Origin: Phnomibacter ginsenosidimutans
GTDB lineage: Bacteria > Bacteroidota > Bacteroidia > Chitinophagales > Chitinophagaceae
Direction: 5' to 3'
Assembly (NCBI RefSeq): GCF_009740285.1
Contig: NZ_CP046566.1
Span: 1 to 64,000, forward strand
Length of the DNA stretch: 64,000 nt
The notes below the pieces were generated by a model. It was given only the letters and a program-made list of their open reading frames with translations. It made no database searches and had not been told where the DNA came from. This document shows, piece after piece, positions 54,015-62,650 of the stretch (position 1 is the first letter of the stretch; each line of letters starts with the position of its first letter). A program made the translations under genes and the position numbers.

Positions 54015-55061
54015 ATGAGTGATACTTTTCAACTCCAATGCCCCATGCCGAAATTCGATTTTGATGCCATCAACCTTGGCCATGGCAGTGGTGGTATTCT
54101 ATCGCAGCGGTTGCTGAACAGTGGCGTGTTTGATGTACTCAAAAACGACAAGCTGGATGAACGCCATGACGGAGCAGTGTTTGAGTTGCCCGGCAAATTG
54201 GCTTTTAGCACCGACAGTTATGTGGTGTCGCCCATCATTTTTCCCGGAGGCAATATTGGTGATTTGGCGGTGAATGGCACCGTGAATGATTTGGCTATGT
54301 GTGGCGCCAAAGCAATGTATTTATCGCTGTCTTTTATTTTGGAAGAAGGCCTGCCCATGACCACTTTCTGGCAGGTACTCAACAGCATCAAAATGGCCTG
54401 CAATGCTGCTGGCGTACAAGTGGTAACCGGCGATACCAAGGTTGTAGAGCGGGGTAAAGGCGATCAAATTTTTATCAATACATCAGGCATAGGACAGGTG
54501 CATGCAAAAGCGGCGCTGGGTTGGTCATCCATTCAGCCCGGCGATGTGGTGCTCATCAATGCACCCATTGCGGCGCATGGCATTGCCATCATGAGTTTGC
54601 GTAGCGGCCTCGAGTTTGAAACCAGCATTACCAGCGATACCTGTGCCCTGCATCATACCGTGCTGCAACTATTGGATGAATACGGAGATGCATTGCATTT
54701 TTTGCGGGACGCTACCCGTGGCGGTTTGGCCAGTGTGCTCAACGAAATAGCCAAAGACGGTTCGCATGGCATTGAGCTGTTGCAAAAAAATATTCCGGTG
54801 GATGAGCAGGTATCGGGTGCTTGTGAAATGCTCGGACTAGACCCATTGTATGTAGCCAACGAAGGCGTATTTGTGCTGTTGGCAAAAGCTGATGTAGCAG
54901 ATAGCATTTTGCGCAGCATGCAATCAAACGGCTGGCCGCAGGCAGCCATTGTAGGCAAGGTAGTAGCAGAACACGCAGGTCAGGTAACTATGCAAAGCAG
55001 CATTGGTGGCCGCAGGGTGGTAAACATGCTGCCGGGTGAACAGTTGCCCCGCATTTGCTAA
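54015..55061 (+). CDS. hypE: HypE (hydrogenase maturation)
   Basis: 348 residues from MSDTFQLQCPMPKFDFDAIN. AIR-synthase-type fold: LGHGSGG, GNIGDLAVNGTVNDLAMCGA, VVTGDTKVV, LRDATRGGLASVLNEIA. It ends in PRIC, where the final Cys receives the carbamoyl group from HypF and is dehydrated to thiocyanate. Intact. Twenty bases after hypD, same operon. Its stop overlaps the stop of the convergent membrane protein gene by four bases. Confidence 0.95.
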   Translation: MSDTFQLQCPMPKFDFDAINLGHGSGGILSQRLLNSGVFDVLKNDKLDERHDGAVFELPGKLAFSTDSYVVSPIIFPGGNIGDLAVNGTVNDLAMCGAKAMYLSLSFILEEGLPMTTFWQVLNSIKMACNAAGVQVVTGDTKVVERGKGDQIFINTSGIGQVHAKAALGWSSIQPGDVVLINAPIAAHGIAIMSLRSGLEFETSITSDTCALHHTVLQLLDEYGDALHFLRDATRGGLASVLNEIAKDGSHGIELLQKNIPVDEQVSGACEMLGLDPLYVANEGVFVLLAKADVADSILRSMQSNGWPQAAIVGKVVAEHAGQVTMQSSIGGRRVVNMLPGEQLPRIC

Positions 55062-55585
55062 GGCATGCGTTTGGTTTGTTGTACAAAATCTTTCAAACCA
55101 TTCAGGTAGATGGCACCTCTTTTTTCTGCTGTATAATCTGCTGAAAGTGAAATGGCTGCTTGTACGGCCAAACCCAATGCTACACCATACAACATCAATT
55201 TGTCGGGTTGGTTTTTGAGTAAAAAAATACCAACCAATGCTACCAGCAGCAATACAATTTCCGTCCAGCGATAGACCACAAAATTGCGCATCACTTTTTC
55301 CATGCGGGGAATTTCCTGTGTGGCAATGGCATCGGGATTAAGATCCATTTTGTATACAATGTCTTTGCGTTGCGTATCGCTGCGGGAGTACACGGTGTAG
55401 CCAACCGTCAACTGCAATAAGCCGACAACGATAAGAGGAACGGCTGCGCCTTTATGCAAGGGCGTTTTTAGCCAAAACCAAAACAGCAAAGCCACCACAA
55501 CAGCGGTGATGCCAAGCAACACAAAAACGAGGCTTTCTATTTTTTCTGCTGTGAAATACGCTTCGGCATCGGCTTTGGTAAACAT
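55058..55585 (-). CDS. Hypothetical integral membrane protein
   Basis: 175 residues with four hydrophobic helices: LVFVLLGITAVVVALLFWFW, VPLIVVGLLQLTVGYTVYS, WTEIVLLLVALVGIFLL and LMLYGVALGLAVQAAISLSA. No catalytic motif. Convergent with hypE. Family unknown to me. Confidence 0.6.
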   Translation of the reverse strand: MFTKADAEAYFTAEKIESLVFVLLGITAVVVALLFWFWLKTPLHKGAAVPLIVVGLLQLTVGYTVYSRSDTQRKDIVYKMDLNPDAIATQEIPRMEKVMRNFVVYRWTEIVLLLVALVGIFLLKNQPDKLMLYGVALGLAVQAAISLSADYTAEKRGAIYLNGLKDFVQQTKRMP

Positions 55586-55621
55586 GCTACTGCAATAAAG
55601 GGTGATACAATCTGTATGCCT

Positions 55622-55789
55622 TAAGAGACTGTTTAAAATCCATCCACTGCTATCCCCATGGGTCTTTTTGGCTGCAACTGCGTTGGATTTTTCGCCGTAG
55701 GCCTCCAGCTACGACTGCAAAATCCGCCTTGTTTCGCTCAAAAATTACCCGATGGGTATTTCCAGTAATGAAAATTAAACAGTCTCTAA
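55622..55789. mobile_element. 168-bp MITE with 13-bp terminal inverted repeats
   Basis: AGAGACTGTTTAA (55624-55636) and its exact complement (55775-55787) bound 138 bases with no reading frame. TAA repeated at 55622-55624 and 55787-55789 could be a 3-bp target duplication, which would make the repeat GAGACTGTTTAA. Ends of this kind occur in IS5-group elements. The right end lies within the stop codon of the glutathione peroxidase gene. Confidence 0.65.
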
Positions 55790-56370
55790 GATAAATGTTT
55801 TGTAATGGCAGCATCTAACGGATCTACACCAGCCGGAAAAAATTGAATGAGTTGGCCTTCGGGGCTCACCAGGTATTTGCAAAAGTTCCAGGTAGGTATT
55901 TGTTTGTTCCAGCCATTTTGTTCGGGTTGTGTGAGCCACTTGTACACGGGTTGCATGCTGCCACCTGTTACGGGTGCTTTCTTCATCAATGGAAAACTCA
56001 CCCCAAAATTTACCTGACAAAACTGAGCAATCTGCGCATCATTGGCAGGCTCTTGTCCGCCAAAATCGTTGGCCGGAAAACCCAACACTACCAGCTTCTC
56101 AGAGTATTGTTGTTGCAATGCTTCCAGCCCGTTGTACTGTGCGGTGTAGCCACATTCGGAAGCAGTATTCACCAGCAATACATACTTGCCTTGCAAACTT
56201 TGAAATGGCAATGGCTCCTGATTATTGCGGGTGGCTTGTAAAGTGTAAAATGAAACCGCAGCCGTTTGTTTTTGAGCAGGGGCTGCTGCCGCTGCTTTAT
56301 TGCCGGTAAGCTTGTGCATGAACATGAGTACAGGGTACAAGCTTTTGAGTAATCGTTGTTTAATGGTCAT
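55786..56370 (-). CDS. Glutathione peroxidase-like thiol peroxidase
   Basis: 194 residues with an N-terminal hydrophobic leader (LLKSLYPVLMFMHKLTG), then NTASECGYTAQYNGLE (peroxidatic Cys73, instead of Sec), GFPANDFGGQEP (Gln), and WNFCKYLV (Trp, Asn). Probably periplasmic or anchored, reducing peroxides with thioredoxin-type donors. The TAG stop is formed at the MITE end, so the last residues may have been changed by its insertion. A dyad operator-like site lies directly before the start. Confidence 0.9.
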   Translation of the reverse strand: MTIKQRLLKSLYPVLMFMHKLTGNKAAAAAPAQKQTAAVSFYTLQATRNNQEPLPFQSLQGKYVLLVNTASECGYTAQYNGLEALQQQYSEKLVVLGFPANDFGGQEPANDAQIAQFCQVNFGVSFPLMKKAPVTGGSMQPVYKWLTQPEQNGWNKQIPTWNFCKYLVSPEGQLIQFFPAGVDPLDAAITKHLS

Positions 56371-56377
56371 GGGTTCT

Positions 56378-56395
56378 ATTACAATTTATCGTAAT
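56378..56395. promoter_or_regulatory. Dyad before the glutathione peroxidase start
   Basis: ATTACAAT-TT-ATCGTAAT, an 8-2-8 dyad with one mismatch, seven bases upstream of the start codon. Similar in shape to PerR/Fur boxes. Confidence 0.35.
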
Positions 56396-56480
56396 AATAG
56401 TTGAATAAAAGGGATTGGCAAATTTCTGTTTGTTGGAATAGCAAAAGACTTTGTTCAACCAATGGTATAGCATGATACAA

Positions 56481-56508
56481 ATAGCCCACGGTTTTATCCG
56501 TGGGCTAT
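56481..56508 (-). terminator. Hairpin terminator after the FAD/Fe-S dehydrogenase gene
   Basis: ATAGCCCACGG, six-base loop, perfect 11-base complement. About 50 bases past the stop of the minus-strand dehydrogenase gene. Only a weak T tract follows. Confidence 0.6.
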
Positions 56509-56556
56509 GCATGTTGTCTACATCATTGCAAATGGATTCATCCATTTGTCTAAAAA

Positions 56557-59500
56557 TTATTGCAAGGCTTCCCACAGCACTTCGATGGGATGCAGGGCTT
56601 TGCGGCCAGTACCATCTTTTACCTGATGGCGGCAGCTGGTGCCGGGTGCGGCTATAATCACTTCTTCAGCAGCCGACCGCACTGCTGGAAACAGAACGAG
56701 TTCGCCAATCTTCATGCTCAATTCGTAGTGTTCTTTTTCATACCCAAAACTACCCGCCATGCCGCAGCAGCCGCTGGGTATCGTTTGCACGGTATAGTTG
56801 GCCGGCAGCGACAATGCCTTCACTGTTGGCGCTACAGAAGCAACGGCTTTTTGCTGGCAATGGCCATGCAGTTTGATACTACGGGGAGCTTGTGTAAACT
56901 GCGCTGCTGTGATATTTCCTTTGTCGATTTCTTGTGCTAAAAATTCATCTATCAGCAAGGCATGTTTGGCCAGCTCTTTTGAAGCAGCCAGATTTTCATC
57001 AGTAGCCAAATCGGGATACTCATCGCGGAAGGCAAGGATGGCCGATGGCTCAATACCAATGAGTGGAGTATCAGCACTAACCAACGGTGCCAACAATTCG
57101 ATGTTCGTGTTGGCAATCACTTTTGCCTGCCGCAGCAACCCTTTGCTCAGCCAGGTTCTGCCACTTTCTATGTGTTGCGGAATGATGACTTCGTAACCCA
57201 GCTTTTCCAACAGCTCAATGGCTTTTATACCAATGTGCGTGTCGTTGTAGTTGGTGAATTCATCGCAAAAAAGGAAAACCGTTTTTGGTTTGTTGTTTTT
57301 GGTTTGTTGTTCGTTGTCCTCCGGAGTTCCGGACTTTTCGCCCTTCGACATCCCGATAGCTATCGGGATCAGGGCTTCAATCTTCTCCCGACTCCCGACT
57401 CCCGACTCCCGACTTCCCGTCTTCCGGTCTTTCCGACTTTTATACCACGCCATCAACGTTTGCTTTTGCAACGTCGGCATGCTTCTTTCCGTGGCAAAGC
57501 CACTGAATTTTTTCACCAGCGTACTAATGCCTGGAGCGGTCATCACAACATTGTAAGCAGCGGGCCAAATGGCACCCAGCTTAGCCATGCGGGTAAAGTT
57601 GGCAATCATACGACTGCGTAGCGGCACACCGTTGGCATCGTAGTAGTGCTGTAAAAATTCGGCTTTCAACTTGGCTACGTCTACGTTGCTGGGGCATTCA
57701 CCCTTGCAACCCTTGCAGCTCAGGCAAAGGTCCATCACTTCTTTTATTTCCTTATGGTCGAAGCGGTTGACCTTGTTGCTGTGTGTCAAAAACTCCCGCA
57801 GAATATTGGCCCTTGCACGGGTGGTATCTTTTTCATTTCTCGTAGCCATAAACGAAGGGCACATGGTGCCGCCGCTCAGGTGTGTTTTGCGGCAATCGCC
57901 ACTGCCATTGCACTGCTCGGCATGCTGCAGTACATCCTGATTGTGGTAACGGAAAATGGTATTGAATGTTGGCGTTTGTTGCCCCGGCTCGTAGCGCAGC
58001 ATGCTGTTCATGCTGGGGGTATCTACAATTTTGTTGGGGTTGAAAATGTTGTGCGGATCCCAGGTGTATTTGAGCTGGCGCAGCAGTTCATAGTTTTTTG
58101 GGCCAATCATTTGCGGAATGAATTCGCCCCGCAGTCGGCCATCGCCATGCTCGCCACTCAGTGAGCCTTTGTATTGTTTTACCAGCGTGGCTATTTCTTC
58201 GGCAATGATGCGGAAGAGTTTGTTGCCCTCGGCCGTTTTGAGATTGATGATGGGTCGCAGGTGAATTTCACCACTACCGGCATGGGCATAGTGCACACTG
58301 TACAAGCCGTGCTTTTTCAAAATCACGTTGAAGTCGCGGATGAAATCGGGCAGGTCGTTTACATCTACACTCGTGTCTTCAATCACGGCCACGGCTTTTT
58401 CATCACCTGGCAGGTTGCCCAGCAAACCAAGACCGGCTTTGCGCAGGGCCCATATTTTTTTGCAATCATCGCCATACAACACGGGGAAATGATAGCCCAG
58501 TCCGGCGGCCCGCATTTCCGCTTCCATGGCTTCAAAAACGGGAGCAATGTCTTCGCGGTTGTCCCGCAATATTTCTACCACCAAAATGGCGCCGGGGTCG
58601 CCTTGTACGAAGAAGCGGTTTTTGCGCTGCTCAATATTGTCTTTGGTGCATTCGAGTATGTAGTGGTCAATCAGTTCGCTGGCGCTGGGTTGGTATTTCA
58701 GCGCAATCAGGTTGGCCCGCAGGCTTTCATCAATCGAGTTGAAATGAATGCACATGAGTCCGCCTTCTTTGGGCGGCAGGTCGTTTACATGCAGTACAAT
58801 TTCGGTGATGAAGCAAAGCGTACCCTCGCTGCCAGCAATGAGGCTGCAGAAATTAAAATCGGGTCCGCCGGCGGTAAAAGGCGCCATGTCTACCAGCAGA
58901 TCGATGGCATAGCCGGTGTTGCGGCGTTCCACCGTTTTTTTCGGAAACTGGCTGCGTATTTCTTCCTGATGGGCTTCTACACTCAGCATGCTACGTACCT
59001 GTTTGTACACTTTGCCTTCGAGGGTGGGCAGTTCGCATTTGGCATGAAAATCATCGAGGCTCAGGGCTTTAAAAACCACTTCGCTGCCATCGCTCAAAAA
59101 GCCTTTTACTTCCAGCAAATGCTCCCGGGTGCTTTTGTACACCACGCTGTTGCTGCCGCAGCTGTTGTTGCCCACCATGCCGCCAATCATGGCCCGGTTG
59201 GCTGTGCTGGTTTCGGGGCCAAAAAACAGGCCGTGGGGCTTCAAAAACATGTTGAGCTCATCGCGGATGACGCCGGGCTGCACCCGCACCCAATGTTCGT
59301 CTTTGTTCAGTTCCAGTATCTGGGTAAAATGCTTGCTCACATCTACCACAATGCCATTGCCCACCACCTGACCCGCCAGGCTGGTGCCGGCCGTGCGGGG
59401 GATGAGTGAGGTGTTGTGCTCGTTGGCAAAACGAATGAGCGTTTGCAGGTCCTGGTTGTGTTTGGGAATGGCTACGGCCAGGGGCATTTCGCGGTAGGCC

Positions 59501-59592
59501 GATGCATCGGTAGCATACAGCACCCGCATGGCCTGATCGGTATATAATTCGCCTTGCAGTTGGGTGGCCAACTGGCGCAATGGTTCAGTCAT
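56557..59592 (-). CDS. FAD-linked oxidase / Fe-S dehydrogenase (D-lactate or glycolate dehydrogenase-like)
   Basis: 1,011 residues from MTEPLRQLATQLQGELYTDQ. FAD-binding PCMH domain with PRTAGTSLAGQVVGNGIVVD and GPETSTANRAMIGGMVGNNS; oxidase C-domain with GSGEIHLRPIINLKTAEGNK and SGEHGDGRLRGEF. Then a ferredoxin-like stretch, CLSCKGCKGECPSNVDVAKL, and CCG-type iron-sulphur or redox domain ending GCCGMAGSFGYEKEHYELSM. It oxidises a 2-hydroxy acid and passes electrons to quinone. Between the Fe-S and CCG parts an in-frame repeat insertion is found (57270-57440). Intact frame despite it. Confidence 0.85.
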   Translation of the reverse strand: MTEPLRQLATQLQGELYTDQAMRVLYATDASAYREMPLAVAIPKHNQDLQTLIRFANEHNTSLIPRTAGTSLAGQVVGNGIVVDVSKHFTQILELNKDEHWVRVQPGVIRDELNMFLKPHGLFFGPETSTANRAMIGGMVGNNSCGSNSVVYKSTREHLLEVKGFLSDGSEVVFKALSLDDFHAKCELPTLEGKVYKQVRSMLSVEAHQEEIRSQFPKKTVERRNTGYAIDLLVDMAPFTAGGPDFNFCSLIAGSEGTLCFITEIVLHVNDLPPKEGGLMCIHFNSIDESLRANLIALKYQPSASELIDHYILECTKDNIEQRKNRFFVQGDPGAILVVEILRDNREDIAPVFEAMEAEMRAAGLGYHFPVLYGDDCKKIWALRKAGLGLLGNLPGDEKAVAVIEDTSVDVNDLPDFIRDFNVILKKHGLYSVHYAHAGSGEIHLRPIINLKTAEGNKLFRIIAEEIATLVKQYKGSLSGEHGDGRLRGEFIPQMIGPKNYELLRQLKYTWDPHNIFNPNKIVDTPSMNSMLRYEPGQQTPTFNTIFRYHNQDVLQHAEQCNGSGDCRKTHLSGGTMCPSFMATRNEKDTTRARANILREFLTHSNKVNRFDHKEIKEVMDLCLSCKGCKGECPSNVDVAKLKAEFLQHYYDANGVPLRSRMIANFTRMAKLGAIWPAAYNVVMTAPGISTLVKKFSGFATERSMPTLQKQTLMAWYKSRKDRKTGSRESGVGSREKIEALIPIAIGMSKGEKSGTPEDNEQQTKNNKPKTVFLFCDEFTNYNDTHIGIKAIELLEKLGYEVIIPQHIESGRTWLSKGLLRQAKVIANTNIELLAPLVSADTPLIGIEPSAILAFRDEYPDLATDENLAASKELAKHALLIDEFLAQEIDKGNITAAQFTQAPRSIKLHGHCQQKAVASVAPTVKALSLPANYTVQTIPSGCCGMAGSFGYEKEHYELSMKIGELVLFPAVRSAAEEVIIAAPGTSCRHQVKDGTGRKALHPIEVLWEALQ
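57270..57440. repeat. Intergenic-type repeat inserted in frame in the dehydrogenase gene
   Basis: Three kinds of simple repeat occur together: TTTTTGGTTTGTTGT twice, a 20-bp palindrome ATCCCGATAGCTATCGGGAT (57350-57369), and CGACTCC in four tandem copies (CGACTCCCGACTCCCGACT). They encode an unconserved insert of about 45 residues rich in Gly, Ser, Arg and Glu (GSRESGVGSREKIEALIPIA) between conserved parts. Confidence 0.6.
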
Positions 59593-60012
59593 GGTTCTAG
59601 TTTCCTTGTAAAAGAAAATCAGGCAGCACTGCGAATGTAAGACCTGCCGCCGGCATTGCATCCGGTACTGTGGAAGAGCTGCTTGCTGTAGGGTTGTTTT
59701 TCAAAAACAATCCGTGGATGGCTGGCGAAAAGAAATTGCCCGAAGGAGTATTCCTTTCCCATTTTGAAATGAACTTAGTCTTTCGGATAAATCCGTTTTG
59801 TCTCATTTACTGCAGCCTCATTTTTAAAAATTCTTCGCAACTATCCCTTGTTGTGCATGATGAAATACAGCTGCTACATAGCAGGTAATTTTTACATTTG
59901 AAGCCATGAATATTAACAGGAAATTGCCCGCCATGCGTGGATAATGCCATTCCTTTACCGCTACACATTTCGTTGCTCACACCCCTTCGTTTATAACCAT
60001 TAAAAGATTGAC
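59593..60012. other. Intergenic region between divergent genes
   Basis: Contains start signals for the minus-strand dehydrogenase and the plus-strand OmpA gene. A -7 box TACATTTG lies at 59893-59900. No gene recognised. Confidence 0.35.
59893..59900 (+). promoter_or_regulatory. -7 box for the OmpA lipoprotein gene
   Basis: TACATTTG fits TAnnTTTG exactly. It would give a leader of about 105 bases. No clear -33 TTG. Confidence 0.3.
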
Positions 60013-60921
60013 ATGAAGAAATTGATGATGCCTGTAGCAGGCCTGGTGGTACTGCTGAGCAGCTGTGTCAGCAGCAAAAAATTCCAACAAGCACAAGATG
60101 ATTATGCGGTGCTCAACAACAAGTACACGCAACTGCAGGAAGACCTGAAGAACTGCGAAAAAGACCTGGTAAAAGCCAGCAATTTTTTGCAAACTTCTGA
60201 GAACAACAATGCCAATTTGAAAGAACAACTCAAAACGTATAAGGACCAGGCTTCTAACCTGCAAAGCACCAACACGCAGGTGCTGGGCCGCCTCGAAGAC
60301 CTGAGTGTGCTGAGCAGTAAGCAGGCCGAAAGTGTACAGCAAAGCCTGGCCAAACTGGCCGAGCGGGATATTTACATCAAAGACCTGCAAGGTGCCATGG
60401 CCCGAAAGGATAGCCTGAACATGGCGCTGGTGATGAACCTGAAAGGATCACTCGGCCCCATTGCTGACGACGACATCAATATTGAAGTGGACAAGGGTGT
60501 GGTGTACATCAACATCAGCGACAAGCTGTTGTTTACCACCGGTAGCTACGACGTAAACCCCAAGGCCATGAACGTGTTGGAAAAAGTAGCCACCGTGCTG
60601 AAGAACCAACCCAACATTGAGTTTATGGTAGAAGGCCATACCGATAATGTGCCCATTAAAGGTGGTGCTCTCCGCGACAACTGGGATCTGAGTGTGCTGC
60701 GGGCTACTTCGGTGGTACGCACTTTGCAAACCAAATTTGGCATTGATCCCAAGCGGATGACCGCCGGTGGCCGTGCAGAATATGTACCGGTAATGAGCAA
60801 CAGCAGCGCCAGTGGCAAAGCCGCCAACCGTCGTACCCGCATTGTGGTACTGCCCGAACTCGATCAGTTTTTCCAACTGCTGAACCCCGGCACCACAGCC
60901 GAAAAACCAGCAGGCAAATAA
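60013..60921 (+). CDS. OmpA-family lipoprotein with coiled coil
   Basis: 302 residues. Lipoprotein signal LMMPVAGLVVLLSSC. Residues 25-130 are a coiled coil (YAVLNNKYTQLQEDLKNCEK and following). The C-terminal OmpA/MotB peptidoglycan-binding domain begins at about 160: LLFTTGSYDVNPKAMNVLEK, VEGHTDNVPI, DLSVLRATSVVRTL, GGRAEYVPV, NRRTRIVVLP. Anchors the outer membrane or a complex to peptidoglycan. Monocistronic with a terminator. Confidence 0.9.
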   Translation: MKKLMMPVAGLVVLLSSCVSSKKFQQAQDDYAVLNNKYTQLQEDLKNCEKDLVKASNFLQTSENNNANLKEQLKTYKDQASNLQSTNTQVLGRLEDLSVLSSKQAESVQQSLAKLAERDIYIKDLQGAMARKDSLNMALVMNLKGSLGPIADDDINIEVDKGVVYINISDKLLFTTGSYDVNPKAMNVLEKVATVLKNQPNIEFMVEGHTDNVPIKGGALRDNWDLSVLRATSVVRTLQTKFGIDPKRMTAGGRAEYVPVMSNSSASGKAANRRTRIVVLPELDQFFQLLNPGTTAEKPAGK

Positions 60922-60942
60922 ACCTTACAAATAGTGTAGCAA

Positions 60943-60978
60943 TAAAAGCGGCGCCGGTACATACCGGCGCCGCTTTTA
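60943..60978 (+). terminator. Terminator after the OmpA gene
   Basis: TAAAAGCGGCGCCGGTA, loop CA, perfect 17-base complement. The arms carry their own A and T tracts, so it may act in both directions. Confidence 0.85.
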
Positions 60979-61079
60979 TGTAAAAGATATAGTCAAATTA
61001 AATTACAATGAGCTTATCAGCTAATCGATTAATTTGTAGTATTTGATTCTAATTTGCGGATGCTCCAAATACAAAAGAT

Positions 61080-61553
61080 GTGGTAACTGAAAAAATTTTC
61101 AAGACAGCAAAAAGACCATATTATTTCTATATCGTGGTAGTTCTATGGGCTTGCGCTTTTGGTATTTTTTGTATTGAATTAGAAGGAACGACAACTAGTA
61201 TATACTATGAAAAGTCAATTCTCTTTTTAACCGTAACAACTTTTGTATATGTTTTATTCGGAAGATATCTAGCAACTATTTCACTATCCAAATATTGTAT
61301 TCGAATAGATTATGTTTTTCCATGGAATAAAGGAATTGAATTTCAATTTGAAACGTTGAAAGAAATTGACTTTAAAGAATATGAAATATTAGATAGGGTT
61401 ACTACAAGGTGGTATAGAGGAGGAAAGAGATTGTATTTGAAAGATGAAAAGGGGAAAGTCTGTCAGTTTAAATACAATATTAATCCGCTAGACAACCAGC
61501 GACTGCTAAATGAATTACAACAAAAATGTGTATCTGGTATAACATTCAGTTGA
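61080..61553 (+). CDS. Small membrane protein with PH-like domain
   Basis: 157 residues from a GTG start (the only in-frame start in reach). Two membrane helices: YYFYIVVVLWACAFGIFCIE and ILFLTVTTFVYVLFGRYLA. They are followed by a beta-rich part, IEFQFETLKEIDFKEYEILD with KRLYLKDEKGKVCQFKYNIN, resembling bacterial PH-like domains. AT-rich compared with the OmpA gene before it. Function unknown. Confidence 0.55.
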   Translation: MVTEKIFKTAKRPYYFYIVVVLWACAFGIFCIELEGTTTSIYYEKSILFLTVTTFVYVLFGRYLATISLSKYCIRIDYVFPWNKGIEFQFETLKEIDFKEYEILDRVTTRWYRGGKRLYLKDEKGKVCQFKYNINPLDNQRLLNELQQKCVSGITFS

Positions 61554-61621
61554 ACCGAACCATCTTCGATTAATTGCTTTGATTATTCGGCGTAGCTAAA
61601 CAAGCACTACTACGCTTTTTC

Positions 61622-62476
61622 CTACTTCAAATGCTTTTCCCAAAACGCCAGTGTGCGGCTCCAGGCCAGTTTGGCGGCGGCTTCGTTGTAGCGGGCTGCT
61701 GAGCTGTCGTTGTGAAAAGCATGGTTCACCCCTTCGTACAAATATTGTTCATACACTTTGTTGTTGGCCTTCAGGGCATCTTCGTAAGCCTTGGCACCAG
61801 CGTTGATGCGTTCGTCTAAACCCGCATAATGCAGCTGCACGGCGGCCTGTATGTCGGGCACTTCGCTCAGCTCGGGCTGGCGGCCATAAAACGCTACGGC
61901 TGCTTTGAGGGCTGGCACACTCACCGCCAAACTATTGGCCATAGCACCACCCCAGCAAAAACCGACACAACCAATCTTGCCCGTGCAATCTTTGCGGCTT
62001 TGCAGGTACGGTACGGCACCGGCAAAGTTGAGTACGTTTTGTTGGGCATCGAGTTTGGCAAACAAGCCTCGGGCTTCATCTTCATTGGCAGGTGTACCAC
62101 CCAGCAGGCTTAGGCCATCTACTGCAATAGCTACATAACCAGCTTTGGCAGCTCTTCGTGCTACATCTTCAATATGGGCATTGAGGCCGCGGTTTTCGTG
62201 AATGATAATCACGCCCGGATACTTACCCTTTTTGTTGGGCCGGGCCTGATAGCCTTTCATGGTGCCGGCGGCTATGGTGTAGGTTACCTGTTCGGTGGCA
62301 ATGTCTTCGTCGAGCTCCACGGTTTGCGCCATGGCATAGTTGCCTTCCAGTTGTGGCAGTATGGCCAGGGCGGCGGCTGTGCTGCCGGTAAGCAGGGCCA
62401 GGCGTTTCAAGAAAACAGTGCGGCTAAGTGGCTTGTGGGTGTACTCATCGTACAGGTTGATGATTTGTTGATCCAT
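61622..62476 (-). CDS. Dienelactone hydrolase-family protein, exported
   Basis: 284 residues from MDQQIINLYDEYTHKPLSRT. A Tat-like or Sec signal follows (SRTVFLKRLALLTGSTAAAL). Catalytic motifs: nucleophile Cys in GFCWGG, acid Asp in LHYAGLDERI, His in NHAFHND. HENRG in VIIIHENRGLNAHIEDVARR is characteristic of this family. It hydrolyses lactones or related esters in the periplasm. Start chosen after the preceding frame, which does not look coding. Intact. Confidence 0.9.
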   Translation of the reverse strand: MDQQIINLYDEYTHKPLSRTVFLKRLALLTGSTAAALAILPQLEGNYAMAQTVELDEDIATEQVTYTIAAGTMKGYQARPNKKGKYPGVIIIHENRGLNAHIEDVARRAAKAGYVAIAVDGLSLLGGTPANEDEARGLFAKLDAQQNVLNFAGAVPYLQSRKDCTGKIGCVGFCWGGAMANSLAVSVPALKAAVAFYGRQPELSEVPDIQAAVQLHYAGLDERINAGAKAYEDALKANNKVYEQYLYEGVNHAFHNDSSAARYNEAAAKLAWSRTLAFWEKHLK

Positions 62477-62650
62477 GGCAAAAGGGATAATAAAATGAAG
62501 AGAAGGGACACAGGAAGATACTGAGACGCCGGAACGCTGCAAATTGTTTGGGGCAATCCGCAAAGTTTACTGGTATTTTACCGTCTGTATAATCAACAAA
62601 TGGCTACAACCGTGGCCTGTCCTATTTTGCCAATTATCATTGAATACATT

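Noticed and set aside
58174-59409. Long plus-strand open frame of 411 codons
   Set aside because: It is antisense to the FAD/Fe-S dehydrogenase, which has all family motifs; the composition is that of a shadow frame.
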